From: Methylophilaceae bacterium LSUCC0665
Lineage (GTDB): Bacteria; Pseudomonadota; Gammaproteobacteria; Burkholderiales; Methylophilaceae
Direction of reading: 5' to 3'
DNA: 64,000 bases
Assembly (NCBI GenBank): GCA_024919215.1
Contig: CP103437.1
Coordinates: forward strand, 372,001-436,000
The notes under the pieces: generated by a model
What the model saw: only the letters and a program-made list of their open reading frames with translations
Databases searched by the model: none
Told to the model about the DNA's origin: nothing
Part shown: piece by piece, positions 31,443 to 41,572 of the stretch
Position numbering within the stretch: the first letter of the stretch is position 1
Layout of the letters: every line of letters starts with the position of its first letter
Translations under genes and position numbers: made by a program

Positions 31443-31802
31443 ATGCCTAGAGTAAAACGTGGCGTTACTGCCAGAGCCAAACATAAAAAAGTATTAGATG
31501 CTGCTAAAGGTTATAGAGGAAGACGAAAAAATGTATTTCGTGTAGCTAAAGAAGCGGTAATGAAAGCGGGACAATATGCTTATCGCGATAGAAGACAAAA
31601 GAAAAGAGTATTCAGAGCATTATGGATTGCACGTATTAATGCCGGTGCTAGAGAATTTGGTTTAACTTACAGCCGTTTAATCAACGGTTTGAAAAAAGCT
31701 TCAGTAGAGGTGGATAGAAAAGTTCTAGCTGATCTAGCGGTATTTGATAAAGCTGCATTTGAAAAATATGCAGAATTAGCTAAATCAAATATTGAAGCCT
31801 AA
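31443..31802 (+). CDS. rplT: 50S ribosomal protein L20
   Basis: This 119-residue basic ribosomal protein shows [18 protein letters not shown] and [19 protein letters not shown], the conserved L20 N-terminus. It has a strong AAGGAG site and is followed by an intrinsic terminator. L20 is the usual autogenous repressor of this operon. Confidence 0.97.
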   Translation: MPRVKRGVTARAKHKKVLDAAKGYRGRRKNVFRVAKEAVMKAGQYAYRDRRQKKRVFRALWIARINAGAREFGLTYSRLINGLKKASVEVDRKVLADLAVFDKAAFEKYAELAKSNIEA

Positions 31803-31820
31803 TTTAAAAATATGTTTTTA

Positions 31821-31854
31821 AAAAGGGGCTTTTAAGAAAGCCCCTTTTTTATTT
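31821..31854 (+). terminator. intrinsic terminator after rplT
   Basis: A hairpin AAAAGGGGCTT / AAGCCCCTTTT with a short loop is followed by a T-run (31845-31850). It separates the infC-rplT operon from pheS, which starts 8 bases further on, so pheST either has read-through or a promoter within this short region. No Phe-rich leader peptide is visible. Confidence 0.85.
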
Positions 31855-31861
31855 AAATATT

Positions 31862-32845
31862 ATGGACCAATTAAATCAACTCATTGATCAGGCAAAAAAA
31901 GATTTTGCTAGTTGCTCGAAGCTGGCGGAGCTTGACCATATCAAATCCAAATTTCTTGGCAAGAGCGGCCCAATTACCGAGGCGATGAAATCATTAGCCA
32001 GCCTTTCACCTGAAGAGAAGCCTAAAAAAGGTGCAGAGATTAATCAAGTTAAAAAACAAATCGAATCTTTATTAGAGACTCGTAAAGAAGAAATTTCAAA
32101 TCTTGAGTTGAATGAAAAATTAGAAACAGAAAAAATTGATGTCACACTTCCATCTCGACCGAAGATGAAAGGGTCACTCCATCCAGTCATGAATACCATC
32201 GATGAAATTAGCACCATTTTTCATGGGATCGGGTTTGATGTGGCTGATGGTCCAGAAATTGAAGATGATTTTCATAACTTTACTGCATTAAATATTCCTG
32301 AGTTCCACCCAGCTAGAGCGATGCATGATACTTTCTATGTTAATAAAGAGCATGTATTAAGAACGCATACTTCGCCTGTGCAAATTAGGTACATGGAAAA
32401 TAACACGCCACCTATCCAAATCATTTCACCAGGTCGAGTGTACCGTGTCGATTCTGATGCAACCCACTCACCAATGTTTCATCAGGTGGAAGGATTAGTG
32501 ATTAATGAGGATGTGAACTTCGCTAATTTAAAGGGGGTGGTGCAGTCATTTTTACAAAGTTTTTTTGAGGATGAAAATTTAACTATTCGTTTTAGACCTT
32601 CATACTTCCCATTCACAGAACCTTCTGCAGAGATTGATATGAGTTGGAATGATGGCTGGTTGGAGATTGGTGGTTGTGGAATGGTTCATCCGAACGTATT
32701 AAAGCATGTGAATATTGATCCAGAAATGTATCAAGGGTTTGCTTTTGGCCTTGGTGTTGAAAGGTTGACGATGCTGAAATACGGCATTAATGATCTTAGA
32801 CATTTCTTTAATCACGACCTCAGGTTCTTGGAGCAATTCAAATGA
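31862..32845 (+). CDS. pheS: phenylalanyl-tRNA synthetase alpha subunit
   Basis: This class II catalytic subunit has an N-terminal coiled-coil region (about residues 1-85) that binds tRNA. The core motifs [37 protein letters not shown] (motif 2) and [15 protein letters not shown] (motif 3) follow. The length is 327 residues. Its stop overlaps the pheT start by 4 bases. Confidence 0.97.
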   Translation: MDQLNQLIDQAKKDFASCSKLAELDHIKSKFLGKSGPITEAMKSLASLSPEEKPKKGAEINQVKKQIESLLETRKEEISNLELNEKLETEKIDVTLPSRPKMKGSLHPVMNTIDEISTIFHGIGFDVADGPEIEDDFHNFTALNIPEFHPARAMHDTFYVNKEHVLRTHTSPVQIRYMENNTPPIQIISPGRVYRVDSDATHSPMFHQVEGLVINEDVNFANLKGVVQSFLQSFFEDENLTIRFRPSYFPFTEPSAEIDMSWNDGWLEIGGCGMVHPNVLKHVNIDPEMYQGFAFGLGVERLTMLKYGINDLRHFFNHDLRFLEQFK

Positions 32846-35199
32846 AATTCTCTTATGCGTGGTTAAATCAATTATTTGCAAATAAATTAAATCTCAATGA
32901 GTTGGCTGATGACTTAACGATGGCAGGTCTCGAGATTGAGTCTATAAATAATCCTGGCGACTCTCTTCAGAATATCGTTGTAGGGGAAATTGTTAGCATT
33001 GAAAAACATCCTGATGCGGATCGATTAAATGTTTGTCAGGTCGATGTAGGTTCCGAAAACCTACAAATTGTTTGTGGTGCTCCTAATGCCAGAGCAGGCA
33101 TTAAAGTTCCATGTGCACTCATTGGCACAAAATTTCCAGAATTTACGATCAAGAAGTCAAAACTTCGGGGCGTTGAGTCTTTTGGGATGTGTTGTTCGGC
33201 AAAAGAAATTGGATTGTCTGAAGAGACTGATGGGTTAATGGAACTCAGTCTTGACCTCATAAATGGTGAGCCCATTGCAAAAGTGCTTAATTTAAATGAT
33301 TCGGTGATTGAGGTGTCACTCACTCCCAATCGTGCAGATTGTTTAAGTATTTTAGGTCTCGCAAGAGAAGTTAGGTCAATTAAAGGCTTACCTTTTGATA
33401 TGCCTAAAATAAATCAGCTTACCTCGAAAGATCAATGCAAAATTACTCCAAACGTGATAAATATAGAGGCCTGTCCGATATATAGTTATGCATCCATTTC
33501 CCAGCTCAACAACTCAGCTCAGCTTCCAGATGAGATTATTCATCGACTGGACAGTGCTGATATTAAATCAATCAACCCTGTCGTTGATTTAGTGAACTAT
33601 GTGATGTTAGAGACTGGTCAGCCAATGCATGCCTTTGATCTAAATAAAATTAAGGGAAATGTGGTTATCCGAAATGCATCTAAACAAGAAAAGATGATCT
33701 TGTTAAATGATCAAACAATTGAGGTGATAGAAAATGATTTGGTGATCGCTGATGATAATGGTCCACTCGCTTTAGCTGGAGTGATGGGTGGATTAGATTC
33801 TTCTGTTGAGACTAATACCACTGATATTTTTATTGAGTCCGCATTTTTCACTCCAGTATCTATGGCAGGTAAAGCCAGAAGATATGGATTGAATACAGAC
33901 TCGTCTCATCGTTTTGAAAGAGGTGTTGATTTCTCTCAGACAGAGCATGCGCTAACCCGTGTCATTAATCTCATCAATGAATACTGTGGTGGACAAACAA
34001 GCCGAGTTTCAAGCGTCAGCCATGACTTACCTCAAAGACGCCCAATTCAATTAAGGCCAAGTAAAGTTACTAGAATCTTAGGAAGAGACGTCAGTCAAGA
34101 TGAGGTAGCTCAGATACTAAATAATTTAGATTTGTCATTCACTTTGGGTGATGGCGTTTTCACAGTTACGCCTCCAGCTTATCGATTCGATCTGGAGATT
34201 GAAGAAGACTTGGTGGAAGAGGTGATCAGGATTGCAGGCTATGACAATATTGGTGCAATGAACCCGAAAATGATGCTTAACCCCAGATCAAGCAAGAATA
34301 GCCACTCTGATATGCATAAGATAAGACACACAATGTCAGGCCTTGGGTATTCTGAATTGGTTAGTTATAGCTTTATCGATGAATCTATGGAGTCAATTCT
34401 TCACGGTAATGATCATATTATTAAGCTCGAAAACCCAATCGCTGAAAACATGAATACCATGCGAAGTCATTTATGGTCGAGCCATATCGATGCATTAAAA
34501 TTTAATATCAATCGTGGCCGTACTCAAATAAAATTTTTTGAGATTGCTAACAAATTTTCCCAAGACAACTCAAATTTCTCAGAGGAGCAAGTTTTAAGTG
34601 GACTGGTTTCAGGTGAAGTAATCCCTAAAAATTGGATAGAAAAAAATAGAGCCCATGACTTTTATGATGTGAAATCTGATCTTGAGCAATTATTAGGTGA
34701 CGGGATTACGATGAAACAATCAGCAGAGACCATCGGCGCATTTCATCCTGGACAGTCAGCAGATATATTCAGAGATAATAAAAAGATTGGATGCTTAGGA
34801 AAATTACATCCATCCCTACAAAAACAATTAGTCGTGGATCAGGAAGTGTATCTATTTGAAATTGGTTTAAATCATTTGTCTCAAAATGATTTTAAACTGA
34901 ATACCGAGATTCTTAAATCTGTTCCATTACAAAGGGATATTGCAGTCTTGGTGGATGAAGATGTGGTTGCAGGTGATATGGTTGATGTGGTCAGAAAAAG
35001 AAACATTAACTTCATCAAAGACTTCAGAATTTTTGATGTTTATCAGGGTCAAGGGATTACTGAAGGGAAAAAAAGCCTTGCATTTCTGATACTTATGCAA
35101 GATACTTACAAAACACTTGAGGAAAAAGACGTCGAAAAAAGTGTGACAGAAGTAATTAATTTATTAAAAAAAGAGTTTAATGCTGAATTAAGATTGTAA
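32842..35199 (+). CDS. pheT: phenylalanyl-tRNA synthetase beta subunit
   Basis: This structural and editing subunit has an N-terminal OB-fold (tRNA-binding domain, [20 protein letters not shown] near residue 55). The B3/B4 editing region ([20 protein letters not shown]), B5 domains and a C-terminal ferredoxin-fold anticodon-binding domain ([15 protein letters not shown]) follow. The length of 785 is standard. It precedes ihfA by 5 bases. Confidence 0.97.
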   Translation: MKFSYAWLNQLFANKLNLNELADDLTMAGLEIESINNPGDSLQNIVVGEIVSIEKHPDADRLNVCQVDVGSENLQIVCGAPNARAGIKVPCALIGTKFPEFTIKKSKLRGVESFGMCCSAKEIGLSEETDGLMELSLDLINGEPIAKVLNLNDSVIEVSLTPNRADCLSILGLAREVRSIKGLPFDMPKINQLTSKDQCKITPNVINIEACPIYSYASISQLNNSAQLPDEIIHRLDSADIKSINPVVDLVNYVMLETGQPMHAFDLNKIKGNVVIRNASKQEKMILLNDQTIEVIENDLVIADDNGPLALAGVMGGLDSSVETNTTDIFIESAFFTPVSMAGKARRYGLNTDSSHRFERGVDFSQTEHALTRVINLINEYCGGQTSRVSSVSHDLPQRRPIQLRPSKVTRILGRDVSQDEVAQILNNLDLSFTLGDGVFTVTPPAYRFDLEIEEDLVEEVIRIAGYDNIGAMNPKMMLNPRSSKNSHSDMHKIRHTMSGLGYSELVSYSFIDESMESILHGNDHIIKLENPIAENMNTMRSHLWSSHIDALKFNINRGRTQIKFFEIANKFSQDNSNFSEEQVLSGLVSGEVIPKNWIEKNRAHDFYDVKSDLEQLLGDGITMKQSAETIGAFHPGQSADIFRDNKKIGCLGKLHPSLQKQLVVDQEVYLFEIGLNHLSQNDFKLNTEILKSVPLQRDIAVLVDEDVVAGDMVDVVRKRNINFIKDFRIFDVYQGQGITEGKKSLAFLILMQDTYKTLEEKDVEKSVTEVINLLKKEFNAELRL

Positions 35200-35204
35200 T
35201 TAAC

Positions 35205-35501
35205 ATGACATTAACCAAAGCTAATTTATCAAATTTATTATTCGAACAAGTGGGTTTGAATAAGACAGAATCTAAGGAAATGGTAGAGGCTTTCTTTGAG
35301 CAAATTAAAATTGCTCTAGAAAATGGTGAAAGTGTTAAATTATCTGGTTTTGGAAATTTTGAATTAAGAACCAAATCAGAGAGGCCCGGAAGAAATCCAA
35401 AAACTGGGGAAGCAGTTCCTATTAAAGCCAGACGAGTAGTCACTTTCCATTCTAGCCAAAAATTAAAGTCTAGTGTAGATGGTGGTTCTTCTGGAAAATA
35501 A
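35205..35501 (+). CDS. ihfA: integration host factor alpha subunit
   Basis: This is a DNA-bending nucleoid protein of the HU/IHF family. [20 protein letters not shown] (about residues 46-65) is the DNA-binding arm signature with the intercalating Pro. Its position behind pheT identifies it as the alpha subunit. The length is 98 residues. It overlaps the following MerR gene by 23 bases. Confidence 0.96.
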   Translation: MTLTKANLSNLLFEQVGLNKTESKEMVEAFFEQIKIALENGESVKLSGFGNFELRTKSERPGRNPKTGEAVPIKARRVVTFHSSQKLKSSVDGGSSGK

Positions 35502-35904
35502 TAAAACCAATATAAATTTACCTCCACTACCTCAAAAAAGATATTTCGCAATCGGTGAGGTAAGTAAGTTATGTGACGTTAAACCTCATGTTTTGAGATA
35601 CTGGGAACAAGAGTTTCCTAATTTATCTCCAAATACCCGCAGGGGTAATCGAAGATATTACCAACCTGAGGAAGTGCTTCTTATCCGTAAAATAAGAGAG
35701 CTGTTGTATGAAGAAGGTTATACGATTCAAGGAGCAAAGCAAAAGTTATCTAATAAACAGTTTGTTAAAGAGACAACATCACAAGAACAAATACAAAAAG
35801 CTCAAGCAGAACTTCCTTTGTCGAATGAGCCATTAAATAGCAATGTTCCTGTAACTAACCTTAAAAATCAATTAGCAGAAATTTTAAAGATACTCAAAGG
35901 ATAA
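35479..35904 (+). CDS. MerR-family transcriptional regulator
   Basis: The N-terminal winged helix-turn-helix has the MerR form: [20 protein letters not shown] at about residues 22-41, followed by the [20 protein letters not shown] wing. The C-terminal part is short (about 50 residues) with no metal-binding cysteines, so it is one of the small regulators that follow ihfA in most beta- and gammaproteobacteria and whose ligand is unknown. The start at 35479 overlaps ihfA by 23 bases; a slightly later start is possible. tRNA-Pro follows one base after the stop. Confidence 0.9.
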   Translation: MVVLLENNKTNINLPPLPQKRYFAIGEVSKLCDVKPHVLRYWEQEFPNLSPNTRRGNRRYYQPEEVLLIRKIRELLYEEGYTIQGAKQKLSNKQFVKETTSQEQIQKAQAELPLSNEPLNSNVPVTNLKNQLAEILKILKG

Positions 35905-35905
35905 T

Positions 35906-35982
35906 CGGGGCGTAGCGCAGTCTGGTAGCGCACTTGTATGGGGTGCAAGGGGTCGTGAGTTCGAATCTCACCGTTCCGACCA
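35906..35982 (+). tRNA. tRNA-Pro(GGG)
   Basis: Acceptor CGGGGCG pairs with CGTTCCG (two G-U pairs). The anticodon loop ATGGGGT between CTTGT and GCAAG gives GGG. The T-arm is GTGAGTTCGAATCTCAC, and CCA is encoded at 35980-35982. Confidence 0.96.
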
Positions 35983-36003
35983 AAATTTAAAAAATTAAAT
36001 AAG

Positions 36004-37212
36004 TTAATTATTTAATTTTTTAGTAGTAAACAAGTTATTCTTGGAGTGATTTTTTGAATAATTATTTTCCACAGCTTCATAAAAACCGATAAGTTTTTCT
36101 GTTTGTGCTCTGGAGCTCCATTTTTCTTTTGCTTCTTTTTTGCCTTGAATAGCCATTTCGGACATTTTTTTCCTATTATTTAGAAGCTTGCAACAAGCTT
36201 GAGCAAACTGTATTGGGTCATCCTTTCCAATAATTGCTCCAGGATTATTTTCCAGTATTGATTTTGTTCCATTTTCGGCTAAAGCAATAACAGGTAACCC
36301 TTGAGCCATGGCCTCAATCAGAACAAGGCCTTGCGTTTCAGTTTTTGAACTAAAAATAAAAAGATCTGAGGATGCGTAACAATTTAATAGTTCATTCTCA
36401 GCTTCTAGGTACCCGGTAAGTATTACAGATTTTTCTATATTTAATTTTTTTATAAGTTTCTGAATGTGGGAAAATGCTGGACCTTCGCCAGTAATCAGGA
36501 ATTTTACTGTACGGTTTTGTTTCAGAATATTTTTAAATGCATATAATAAGAAGTCAATGTTCTTCTCATGAGCAACTCGTCCAACAAACAATAACAATTT
36601 ATCATTAGGCGAGATATTATATAATTTACGGAAAGTATATTTATTAGTTTTCCTGAAAGAATTTTCCGATAATCCAGTCGGGACAACCTTTATAGGCTTG
36701 TTAACGTCATATCCTTCTAAAACATCCTTTAATTGTTCAGAGGGAGAGATAATACCATCGCAATGATTACATAAATATTTAGCTATATTTCTTGATAACC
36801 ATCGAGCGAAGCGCTCTGGAAGTATCGGTAAATAAAGATGAAGATAATCCTCGAAGGAGGTATGGTAAGTCTCAATAATTGGTATATCAAGAATCTTGGC
36901 TATTTTTTTTCCATAATAATGAGCAATAAATGGAGTTTGGATATGAATGAGATCAAATTTCTGTTTTTTAATCCAATCAGTTTGTTTGTTTAACTCTTTC
37001 CATGACATCAAATGGTCTTCTGGATCAAAAAAGATTGGTTTGGATTTAATTGTAGTAATGTTTTTTGATTTTGTACTTTTTTCATTATATGCCGGGCATA
37101 TTAAATGTACCTCATGATCTAATTTTTGTAGATCTTCAATAAATATCTTTATCGAAGTAGAGACACCATTGACTCTAGGAAAGTAGACATCAGATAAAAA
37201 TAAAATTTTCAT
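36004..37212 (-). CDS. GT4-family glycosyltransferase, diacylglycerol-glycosyltransferase-like
   Basis: This is a 402-residue GT-B fold enzyme. The N-terminal MKILFLSDVYFPRVNGVSTS is the form seen in lipid and phosphatidylinositol glycosyltransferases, with ETYHTSFEDYLHLY following at about residue 117. The C-terminal donor domain shows LLFVGRVAHEKNI, GEGP and the E-x7-E pair in TETQGLVLIEAMAQG. It is downstream of and overlaps a PAP2 phosphatase gene by 23 bases, which suggests use of diacylglycerol as acceptor. The donor (UDP-glucose or UDP-glucuronate) and the lipid acceptor are inferred from the surrounding lipid-modification genes, not shown by the sequence. Confidence 0.75.
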   Translation of the reverse strand: MKILFLSDVYFPRVNGVSTSIKIFIEDLQKLDHEVHLICPAYNEKSTKSKNITTIKSKPIFFDPEDHLMSWKELNKQTDWIKKQKFDLIHIQTPFIAHYYGKKIAKILDIPIIETYHTSFEDYLHLYLPILPERFARWLSRNIAKYLCNHCDGIISPSEQLKDVLEGYDVNKPIKVVPTGLSENSFRKTNKYTFRKLYNISPNDKLLLFVGRVAHEKNIDFLLYAFKNILKQNRTVKFLITGEGPAFSHIQKLIKKLNIEKSVILTGYLEAENELLNCYASSDLFIFSSKTETQGLVLIEAMAQGLPVIALAENGTKSILENNPGAIIGKDDPIQFAQACCKLLNNRKKMSEMAIQGKKEAKEKWSSRAQTEKLIGFYEAVENNYSKNHSKNNLFTTKKLNN

Positions 37213-37750
37213 ACTGTTGTTTATATATTAAAAATAGTTGGAAGATAAGATAGCCAATAATAGCCCCAATAAATACATCTGATGGAAAATGCATTCCAAG
37301 GATTACTCTTGATAAGGCAATTAAAAACGTAAAGATAATAAAAACTTCAGTTACTAAAGGGAAGTAAAATATTAGGATCATTGAAAAAATAACTGCATGA
37401 AGTGTATGACCAGATGGAAAACTGAATTGATCCAATATTTTTCCACCAAGAATGATAGATTGATTTACTTTATATGGTCTTGGGCGATTGATTTTAGATT
37501 TCAAGAGCTTATAAATTAAAGTACCTGCTAATCCGAAAAAGATCATCTCAAGAGATATTTTAATGCCATCAGCATGAAAGAATGGGATTAAAAATATAAT
37601 GAAATACCATATCTTTCCGTTACCTAGCCAGCTGATAAAGTTAAAAAAATAAAGAATCATCTGATTTTTTGAAAGCTTATTTAGCTTCACACAAAAGTCT
37701 GTATCAGCTTTATTGCAATGTAATAGAATTGTTTTTAATCCTTTGGGCAT
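37190..37750 (-). CDS. PAP2-family membrane phosphatase
   Basis: This integral membrane lipid phosphatase has all three motifs: K-x6-RP (KSKINRPRP, about residues 85-93), PSGH in SFPSGHTLHA (about residues 111-120) and SR-x5-H-x3-D in SRVILGMHFPSD (about residues 156-167). About five hydrophobic helices fill its 186 residues. Enzymes of this class dephosphorylate phosphatidic acid or isoprenoid pyrophosphates. Coupling to the downstream glycosyltransferase favours diacylglycerol production. The start is ATG 37750. Confidence 0.85.
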   Translation of the reverse strand: MPKGLKTILLHCNKADTDFCVKLNKLSKNQMILYFFNFISWLGNGKIWYFIIFLIPFFHADGIKISLEMIFFGLAGTLIYKLLKSKINRPRPYKVNQSIILGGKILDQFSFPSGHTLHAVIFSMILIFYFPLVTEVFIIFTFLIALSRVILGMHFPSDVFIGAIIGYLIFQLFLIYKQQYENFIFI

Positions 37751-37756
37751 GTTTTC

Positions 37757-37790
37757 AATATATTAGTGGTTTGTTAAACATTTATGACAA
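37757..37790 (-). promoter_or_regulatory. weak PhoB-like box and -10 of the PAP2-glycosyltransferase pair
   Basis: Reading the minus strand, a perfect half-site TTGTCAT (37790-37784) is followed by a 4-base spacer, a poor second half-site GTTTAAC, a 10-base gap and TATATT (37762-37757). The spacing equals that of classic pho promoters, but the second half-site matches only 3 of 7 positions. Confidence 0.3.
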
Positions 37791-37873
37791 TTTTGAGATC
37801 ATTTTTAATGATAATTAGGGTTATTTCCTTTTGTCATATAAATGAAACAATTTGATGAAAAAATCACAGATGT

Positions 37874-38857
37874 ATGAAAAATATCTTAATTGCAACAGAT
37901 ACATTTGAACAAGTAAACGGCGTTTCAACAACTTACAAAAATATTTTTGAATTCTCTAACAATAAAATAAAAATAATTCATCCAGCATTATTCAAATACA
38001 AATCTTTTAATGCTTATCCAGAAATCCAGTTTTGTTTTCAGTTTTTCAAGGTGTATAAGGAAATTAAAAAACATAATCCCACCCATATTCATATAGCCAC
38101 AGAAGGACCAATTGGTTTGGTAGCCAGAATTTACTGCAAATTTAATAAATTACCTTTTACATCGGCGTACCATACTCGATTTCCTGAATATTTAGAATCA
38201 TATTTTGGACGATTTAAAAATATCGCCTACTTCTATTTGAAAATATTTCATAAGAAATCGAAAATGATTTTTGTTCCAAGCAAATCTTGTCTAGATGATT
38301 TAAAAAAATTAGGATTCACAAATCTTCATTTATGGACTCGGGGTGTATCTAAGGATTTAATTATTGATGCTCCTTTTAAGAGAAAAAATAAAAATAAGAT
38401 CAAAGTCCTATATGTTGGCAGAGTATCCAAAGAGAAAAATCTGATGAAATTATGTGAATTACATAATTATTTTGAGATAACTATTGTCGGTGATGGTCCA
38501 ATTAGAAATGAATTAGAAAACAAATATAAAAGTATCAATTTTGTTGGCTATAAATTTGGTAAAGATTTAGCCAAATATTATCATGCGAATGATGTATTTT
38601 GTTTTCCAAGCTTAACTGATACTTTTGGAATAGTTATTATTGAAGCTCTTTCAAATGGCCTTCCTGTTGCTGCCTATAATGTTACTGGACCTAAGGATAT
38701 AGTTACACATGGAGTGGATGGTTTTCTTGGAAAAAATTTAAAAGAAAATATTGAGCTTGCATTTGGTTTAAATCGTAACCAAATTAGGCGTCAATCATCC
38801 AGAAAATGGTCTTGGCAAGAATGTCATGATATTCTAATTTCAGGTTTAACTCATTGA
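37874..38857 (+). CDS. GT4-family glycosyltransferase, Agt-like (glycosyl-diacylglycerol synthesis)
   Basis: This 327-residue GT-B enzyme has the acceptor-domain block IHIATEGPIGLVAR at about residues 74-87 and FTSAYHTRFPEYLES at about residues 96-110. To my knowledge this block is characteristic of Agt-type transferases that make glucosyl- or glucuronosyl-diacylglycerol in phosphate-starved proteobacteria. The donor domain shows VLYVGRVSKEKNL and the E-x7-E region TDTFGIVIIEALSNG (Asp replacing the first Glu). It is coupled to UDP-glucose dehydrogenase: the TTG of that gene overlaps this stop as TTGA. UDP-glucuronate is therefore a likely donor. The role is inference from family and context. 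Confidence 0.75.
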   Translation: MKNILIATDTFEQVNGVSTTYKNIFEFSNNKIKIIHPALFKYKSFNAYPEIQFCFQFFKVYKEIKKHNPTHIHIATEGPIGLVARIYCKFNKLPFTSAYHTRFPEYLESYFGRFKNIAYFYLKIFHKKSKMIFVPSKSCLDDLKKLGFTNLHLWTRGVSKDLIIDAPFKRKNKNKIKVLYVGRVSKEKNLMKLCELHNYFEITIVGDGPIRNELENKYKSINFVGYKFGKDLAKYYHANDVFCFPSLTDTFGIVIIEALSNGLPVAAYNVTGPKDIVTHGVDGFLGKNLKENIELAFGLNRNQIRRQSSRKWSWQECHDILISGLTH

Positions 38858-40023
38858 AGATTGCTATTGTTGGTATAGGTTATGTTGGATTAGCAAATGC
38901 CATAATGCTTGATCAACTGCACAATGTTGTATTGGTTGATGTTGATGAGAGTAAAGTAAAAAAAATTAATCAGAGGAAATCACCAATTAGTGACTCAATG
39001 ATCGATGATTATTTGATTAATGTAAGTAAAGATTTTGCAGCAACTAAAAATTTTGAAAAAGCTTATAAAAGCCGAGAGTTAATCATCATTGCTACACCAA
39101 CAAATTATGATGTAGATAATGATTCTTTTGATACATCTTCAATTGAAAAATCTATTCAAAATATTTTAAAAGTTAACAAGGATTGCATAATATTAATTAA
39201 ATCAACGATACCTGTTGGTTATACGAATTATTTAAGAAAAATTTTTAAATATGAAAAGATTTATTTTTCACCAGAGTTTCTCCGGGAGGGCACGGCGCTG
39301 TATGATTGTTTAAACCCCTCAAGGATAGTGGTCGGTGGAAAAGACCAATATGCAAAAAAAATTGGCAAGATATTCAAAAAACTTTCTCTAAATAGAACAG
39401 CCCCATTAATATTTACTAATGAATTAGAGGCGGAATCAATAAAATTGTTTGCAAATACATACCTTGCCATGAGAGTAGCATTTTTTAATGAATTAGATAC
39501 ATATGCAATTAAATTGGGTATGGATACAAAAGATATATTAGATGGAGTTTGTACAGATTCCAGAATTGGAAATTTTTACAATAATCCTTCTTTTGGCTAT
39601 GGTGGGTATTGCTTACCAAAAGATACCAAACAGTTATTATCTTCTTATAAGCAAATTCCTAATAATCTGATGAAGGCTATAGTAGATAGTAACCAGACAA
39701 GAAAACAATTTATAGCAAATAAAATTATTGAAAAAAAGGTAAAAACAATTGGTGTATATAGATTGGTTATGAAATCAAAATCAGATAACTTTAGAGAATC
39801 AGCCATTATTGACGTAATTAAGATTTTGAAACAGGAAGGCCAAAAAATTATTATTTATGAACCATTGCTTGATCAACAAAAAAGTATAATGACTTTTGAT
39901 ATTGAAAAATCTTTTAAAAAATTTACTGATAATTCTGATTTGATTATTGCAAATCGCATTGATACGAAAATAAAACCTTTTGAAAAAAAGATTTTCTCTC
40001 GCAGTATTTCTGATGAAAATTAA
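38854..40023 (+). CDS. ugd: UDP-glucose 6-dehydrogenase
   Basis: This enzyme oxidises UDP-glucose to UDP-glucuronate with two NAD+. The Rossmann loop is MKIAIVGIGYVGLANA. STIPVGYT and FSPEFLREG follow at about residues 116-145, and the catalytic Cys is in FGYGGYCLPKDTKQ at about residue 253. The length of 389 matches the E. coli-type Ugd. It starts with TTG inside the stop of the upstream glycosyltransferase, so the two form a two-gene operon. It converges on the acyltransferase gene with no gap. Confidence 0.93.
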   Translation: MKIAIVGIGYVGLANAIMLDQLHNVVLVDVDESKVKKINQRKSPISDSMIDDYLINVSKDFAATKNFEKAYKSRELIIIATPTNYDVDNDSFDTSSIEKSIQNILKVNKDCIILIKSTIPVGYTNYLRKIFKYEKIYFSPEFLREGTALYDCLNPSRIVVGGKDQYAKKIGKIFKKLSLNRTAPLIFTNELEAESIKLFANTYLAMRVAFFNELDTYAIKLGMDTKDILDGVCTDSRIGNFYNNPSFGYGGYCLPKDTKQLLSSYKQIPNNLMKAIVDSNQTRKQFIANKIIEKKVKTIGVYRLVMKSKSDNFRESAIIDVIKILKQEGQKIIIYEPLLDQQKSIMTFDIEKSFKKFTDNSDLIIANRIDTKIKPFEKKIFSRSISDEN

Positions 40024-40797
40024 TTACTTTAGAAAATGAGCTTTATATTTACTGGGCAAATTTTCTAAATCGAGTAAAGTAAGAAAATCAGCAGTTTGAA
40101 ACTCTGGATCCCAAGCAGGTTTACCAATAATTTTTGCTCCGAGTCTAATATAGCCATTTAACAATGGAGGTATATTACCTTTTTCATCATTGCATAACTT
40201 TTCAACAGGTAATGGGTGAAGTGGATAAACATCATCTAAGTCAAGAAATTGTTTATGCGACTTCAGTTGATTATATAAATTGGCAGCATTAAATCCTCCA
40301 TCTTTCACTGAAACACTTGAACAGCCAATCAGGTATCGAAATTTATTGGTAACCATAAATTTTGCAATTTCAGCCCATAACATCATGATCACTCCGCCAG
40401 TTCGATATTTTTTATCAATACATGCTCTTCCAAGCTCTATCATCTCATTTTTTATTGAAGCAAGACTTCCAATATTGAATTCACTTTCAGTGTAGAGAGA
40501 GCCATACTCTTTAGCTTTATAAGGGGTAAGAATTCTATACGTACCAACAGGTTGGTTATTAATTGCATCTTTAATAATTAGATGTTCGCAGTAATCATCA
40601 AGTGTATCCTTGTCGAGTGATCCTTTGATATTTGCTCCCATTTCCTTTTTGAAGATTTTATAACGAAGTTTTTGTACCATTTGTAAATCTTTTTTATCTC
40701 TTACCCAATCTGCTATGATTAATGGGTTTGCAGATGATTTATTTATTCTTTTAGCACTTTGGATATTTTGCTGAATTTGCAGATTTGTAATTTTCAT
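40024..40797 (-). CDS. GNAT-type N-acyltransferase, OlsB-like (lyso-ornithine-lipid synthesis)
   Basis: This 257-residue protein belongs to the acyltransferase family of OlsB and the so-called hemolysin acyltransferases. LRYKIFKKEMGANIKG at about residues 43-58, DDYCEHLIIKD, and ELGRACIDKKYRTGGVIMML to YLIGCSSVSVKDGG at about residues 121-165 follow the OlsB pattern. OlsB transfers a 3-hydroxyacyl group from ACP to ornithine, giving a phosphorus-free lipid precursor. It lies 14 bases downstream of plcP on the same strand and close to a PlsC/OlsA-like gene, which supports this. The amino acid acceptor cannot be read from sequence. Confidence 0.7.
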   Translation of the reverse strand: MKITNLQIQQNIQSAKRINKSSANPLIIADWVRDKKDLQMVQKLRYKIFKKEMGANIKGSLDKDTLDDYCEHLIIKDAINNQPVGTYRILTPYKAKEYGSLYTESEFNIGSLASIKNEMIELGRACIDKKYRTGGVIMMLWAEIAKFMVTNKFRYLIGCSSVSVKDGGFNAANLYNQLKSHKQFLDLDDVYPLHPLPVEKLCNDEKGNIPPLLNGYIRLGAKIIGKPAWDPEFQTADFLTLLDLENLPSKYKAHFLK

Positions 40798-40811
40798 ATT
40801 AACTCCTTTGG

Positions 40812-41549
40812 CTATTTAATTTCTTTCCAATATATTAATTTTATATTTCCATTTTTGTCTTCTACTAAAGCTGAAAGATGCTCAACCCAGTCTCCGTCAT
40901 TGTAGTAATTGATTCCATCAATAGTTTCTATTTCAGGATGATGAATATGACCACAAATAACCCCGTCACACTTACTTCTTCTTGCTTCATTTACCATAAA
41001 TAATTTATAGTTTTTTATGTATTTTTTTACGTTTTTAGACTTCATTTTTACCTGAGTTGCAAATGACCAATGGGGGAGATTTCTTGAATTTCTCCAGTCA
41101 GTAATTTTTGTTGAGATGAATATAAAAAAAGAATAAAGAAGGTCACCAAGTTTGTTCATTAAGACTGATACATTTCTGACACTATCGAATTGATCTCCAT
41201 GTGTCACTAATATTCTTTTTTTTTGTTTAGTTAAATGAATTGTATTTTTCTTAAATGAAATTGAGGAAAATTTAATCAAGCTTATAAAATTCCTTAAAAA
41301 TGAGTCATGATTTCCTGGGACATAAATGACTTTAGACTTTCTTGAAATTTTTAGAATTACCCTGATGAATTGATTATGGGATTTTGGCCAGTACCATTTT
41401 TTGTTTAATTCCCAGCCATCAATGATATCTCCTACTAAATATATTTTATCTGCGGTATTATGCTTAAAGAAATTAATGAGATGCTTAACATTGGAAGACT
41501 TTGTTCCTAGGTGAGTATCTGATATCCAAATGGTACTAAAGTGATTCAT
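40812..41549 (-). CDS. plcP: PlcP-type metallophosphoesterase (phospholipid phospholipase C)
   Basis: This calcineurin-like phosphoesterase has all metal-site blocks: WISDTHLG (about 8-15), VGDIIDGWELNKKWYWP (about 39-55), PGNHDSFLRN (about 74-83), VTHGDQFDSVRN and CGHIHHPEIETIDG. The WYWPKSHN and HGDQFD variants are those of PlcP, which hydrolyses phospholipids to diacylglycerol under phosphate limitation, rather than LpxH, which it superficially resembles. It leads an operon with the OlsB-like gene and carries a PhoB-box-like promoter. The start is ATG 41549. Confidence 0.75.
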   Translation of the reverse strand: MNHFSTIWISDTHLGTKSSNVKHLINFFKHNTADKIYLVGDIIDGWELNKKWYWPKSHNQFIRVILKISRKSKVIYVPGNHDSFLRNFISLIKFSSISFKKNTIHLTKQKKRILVTHGDQFDSVRNVSVLMNKLGDLLYSFFIFISTKITDWRNSRNLPHWSFATQVKMKSKNVKKYIKNYKLFMVNEARRSKCDGVICGHIHHPEIETIDGINYYNDGDWVEHLSALVEDKNGNIKLIYWKEIK

Positions 41550-41572
41550 GAAAATCTATCAAAGTTTTAGTA

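Noticed and set aside
31803-31861. A Phe-codon leader peptide and attenuator for pheST
   Set aside because: The hairpin there is a plain terminator of the rplT operon; no short frame rich in Phe codons precedes it.
37831-37837. A PhoB box for the Agt-like gene on the plus strand
   Set aside because: Only one half-site is present; the second matches 3 of 7 positions and no -10 lies at the right distance. Mentioned only as part of a weaker finding.
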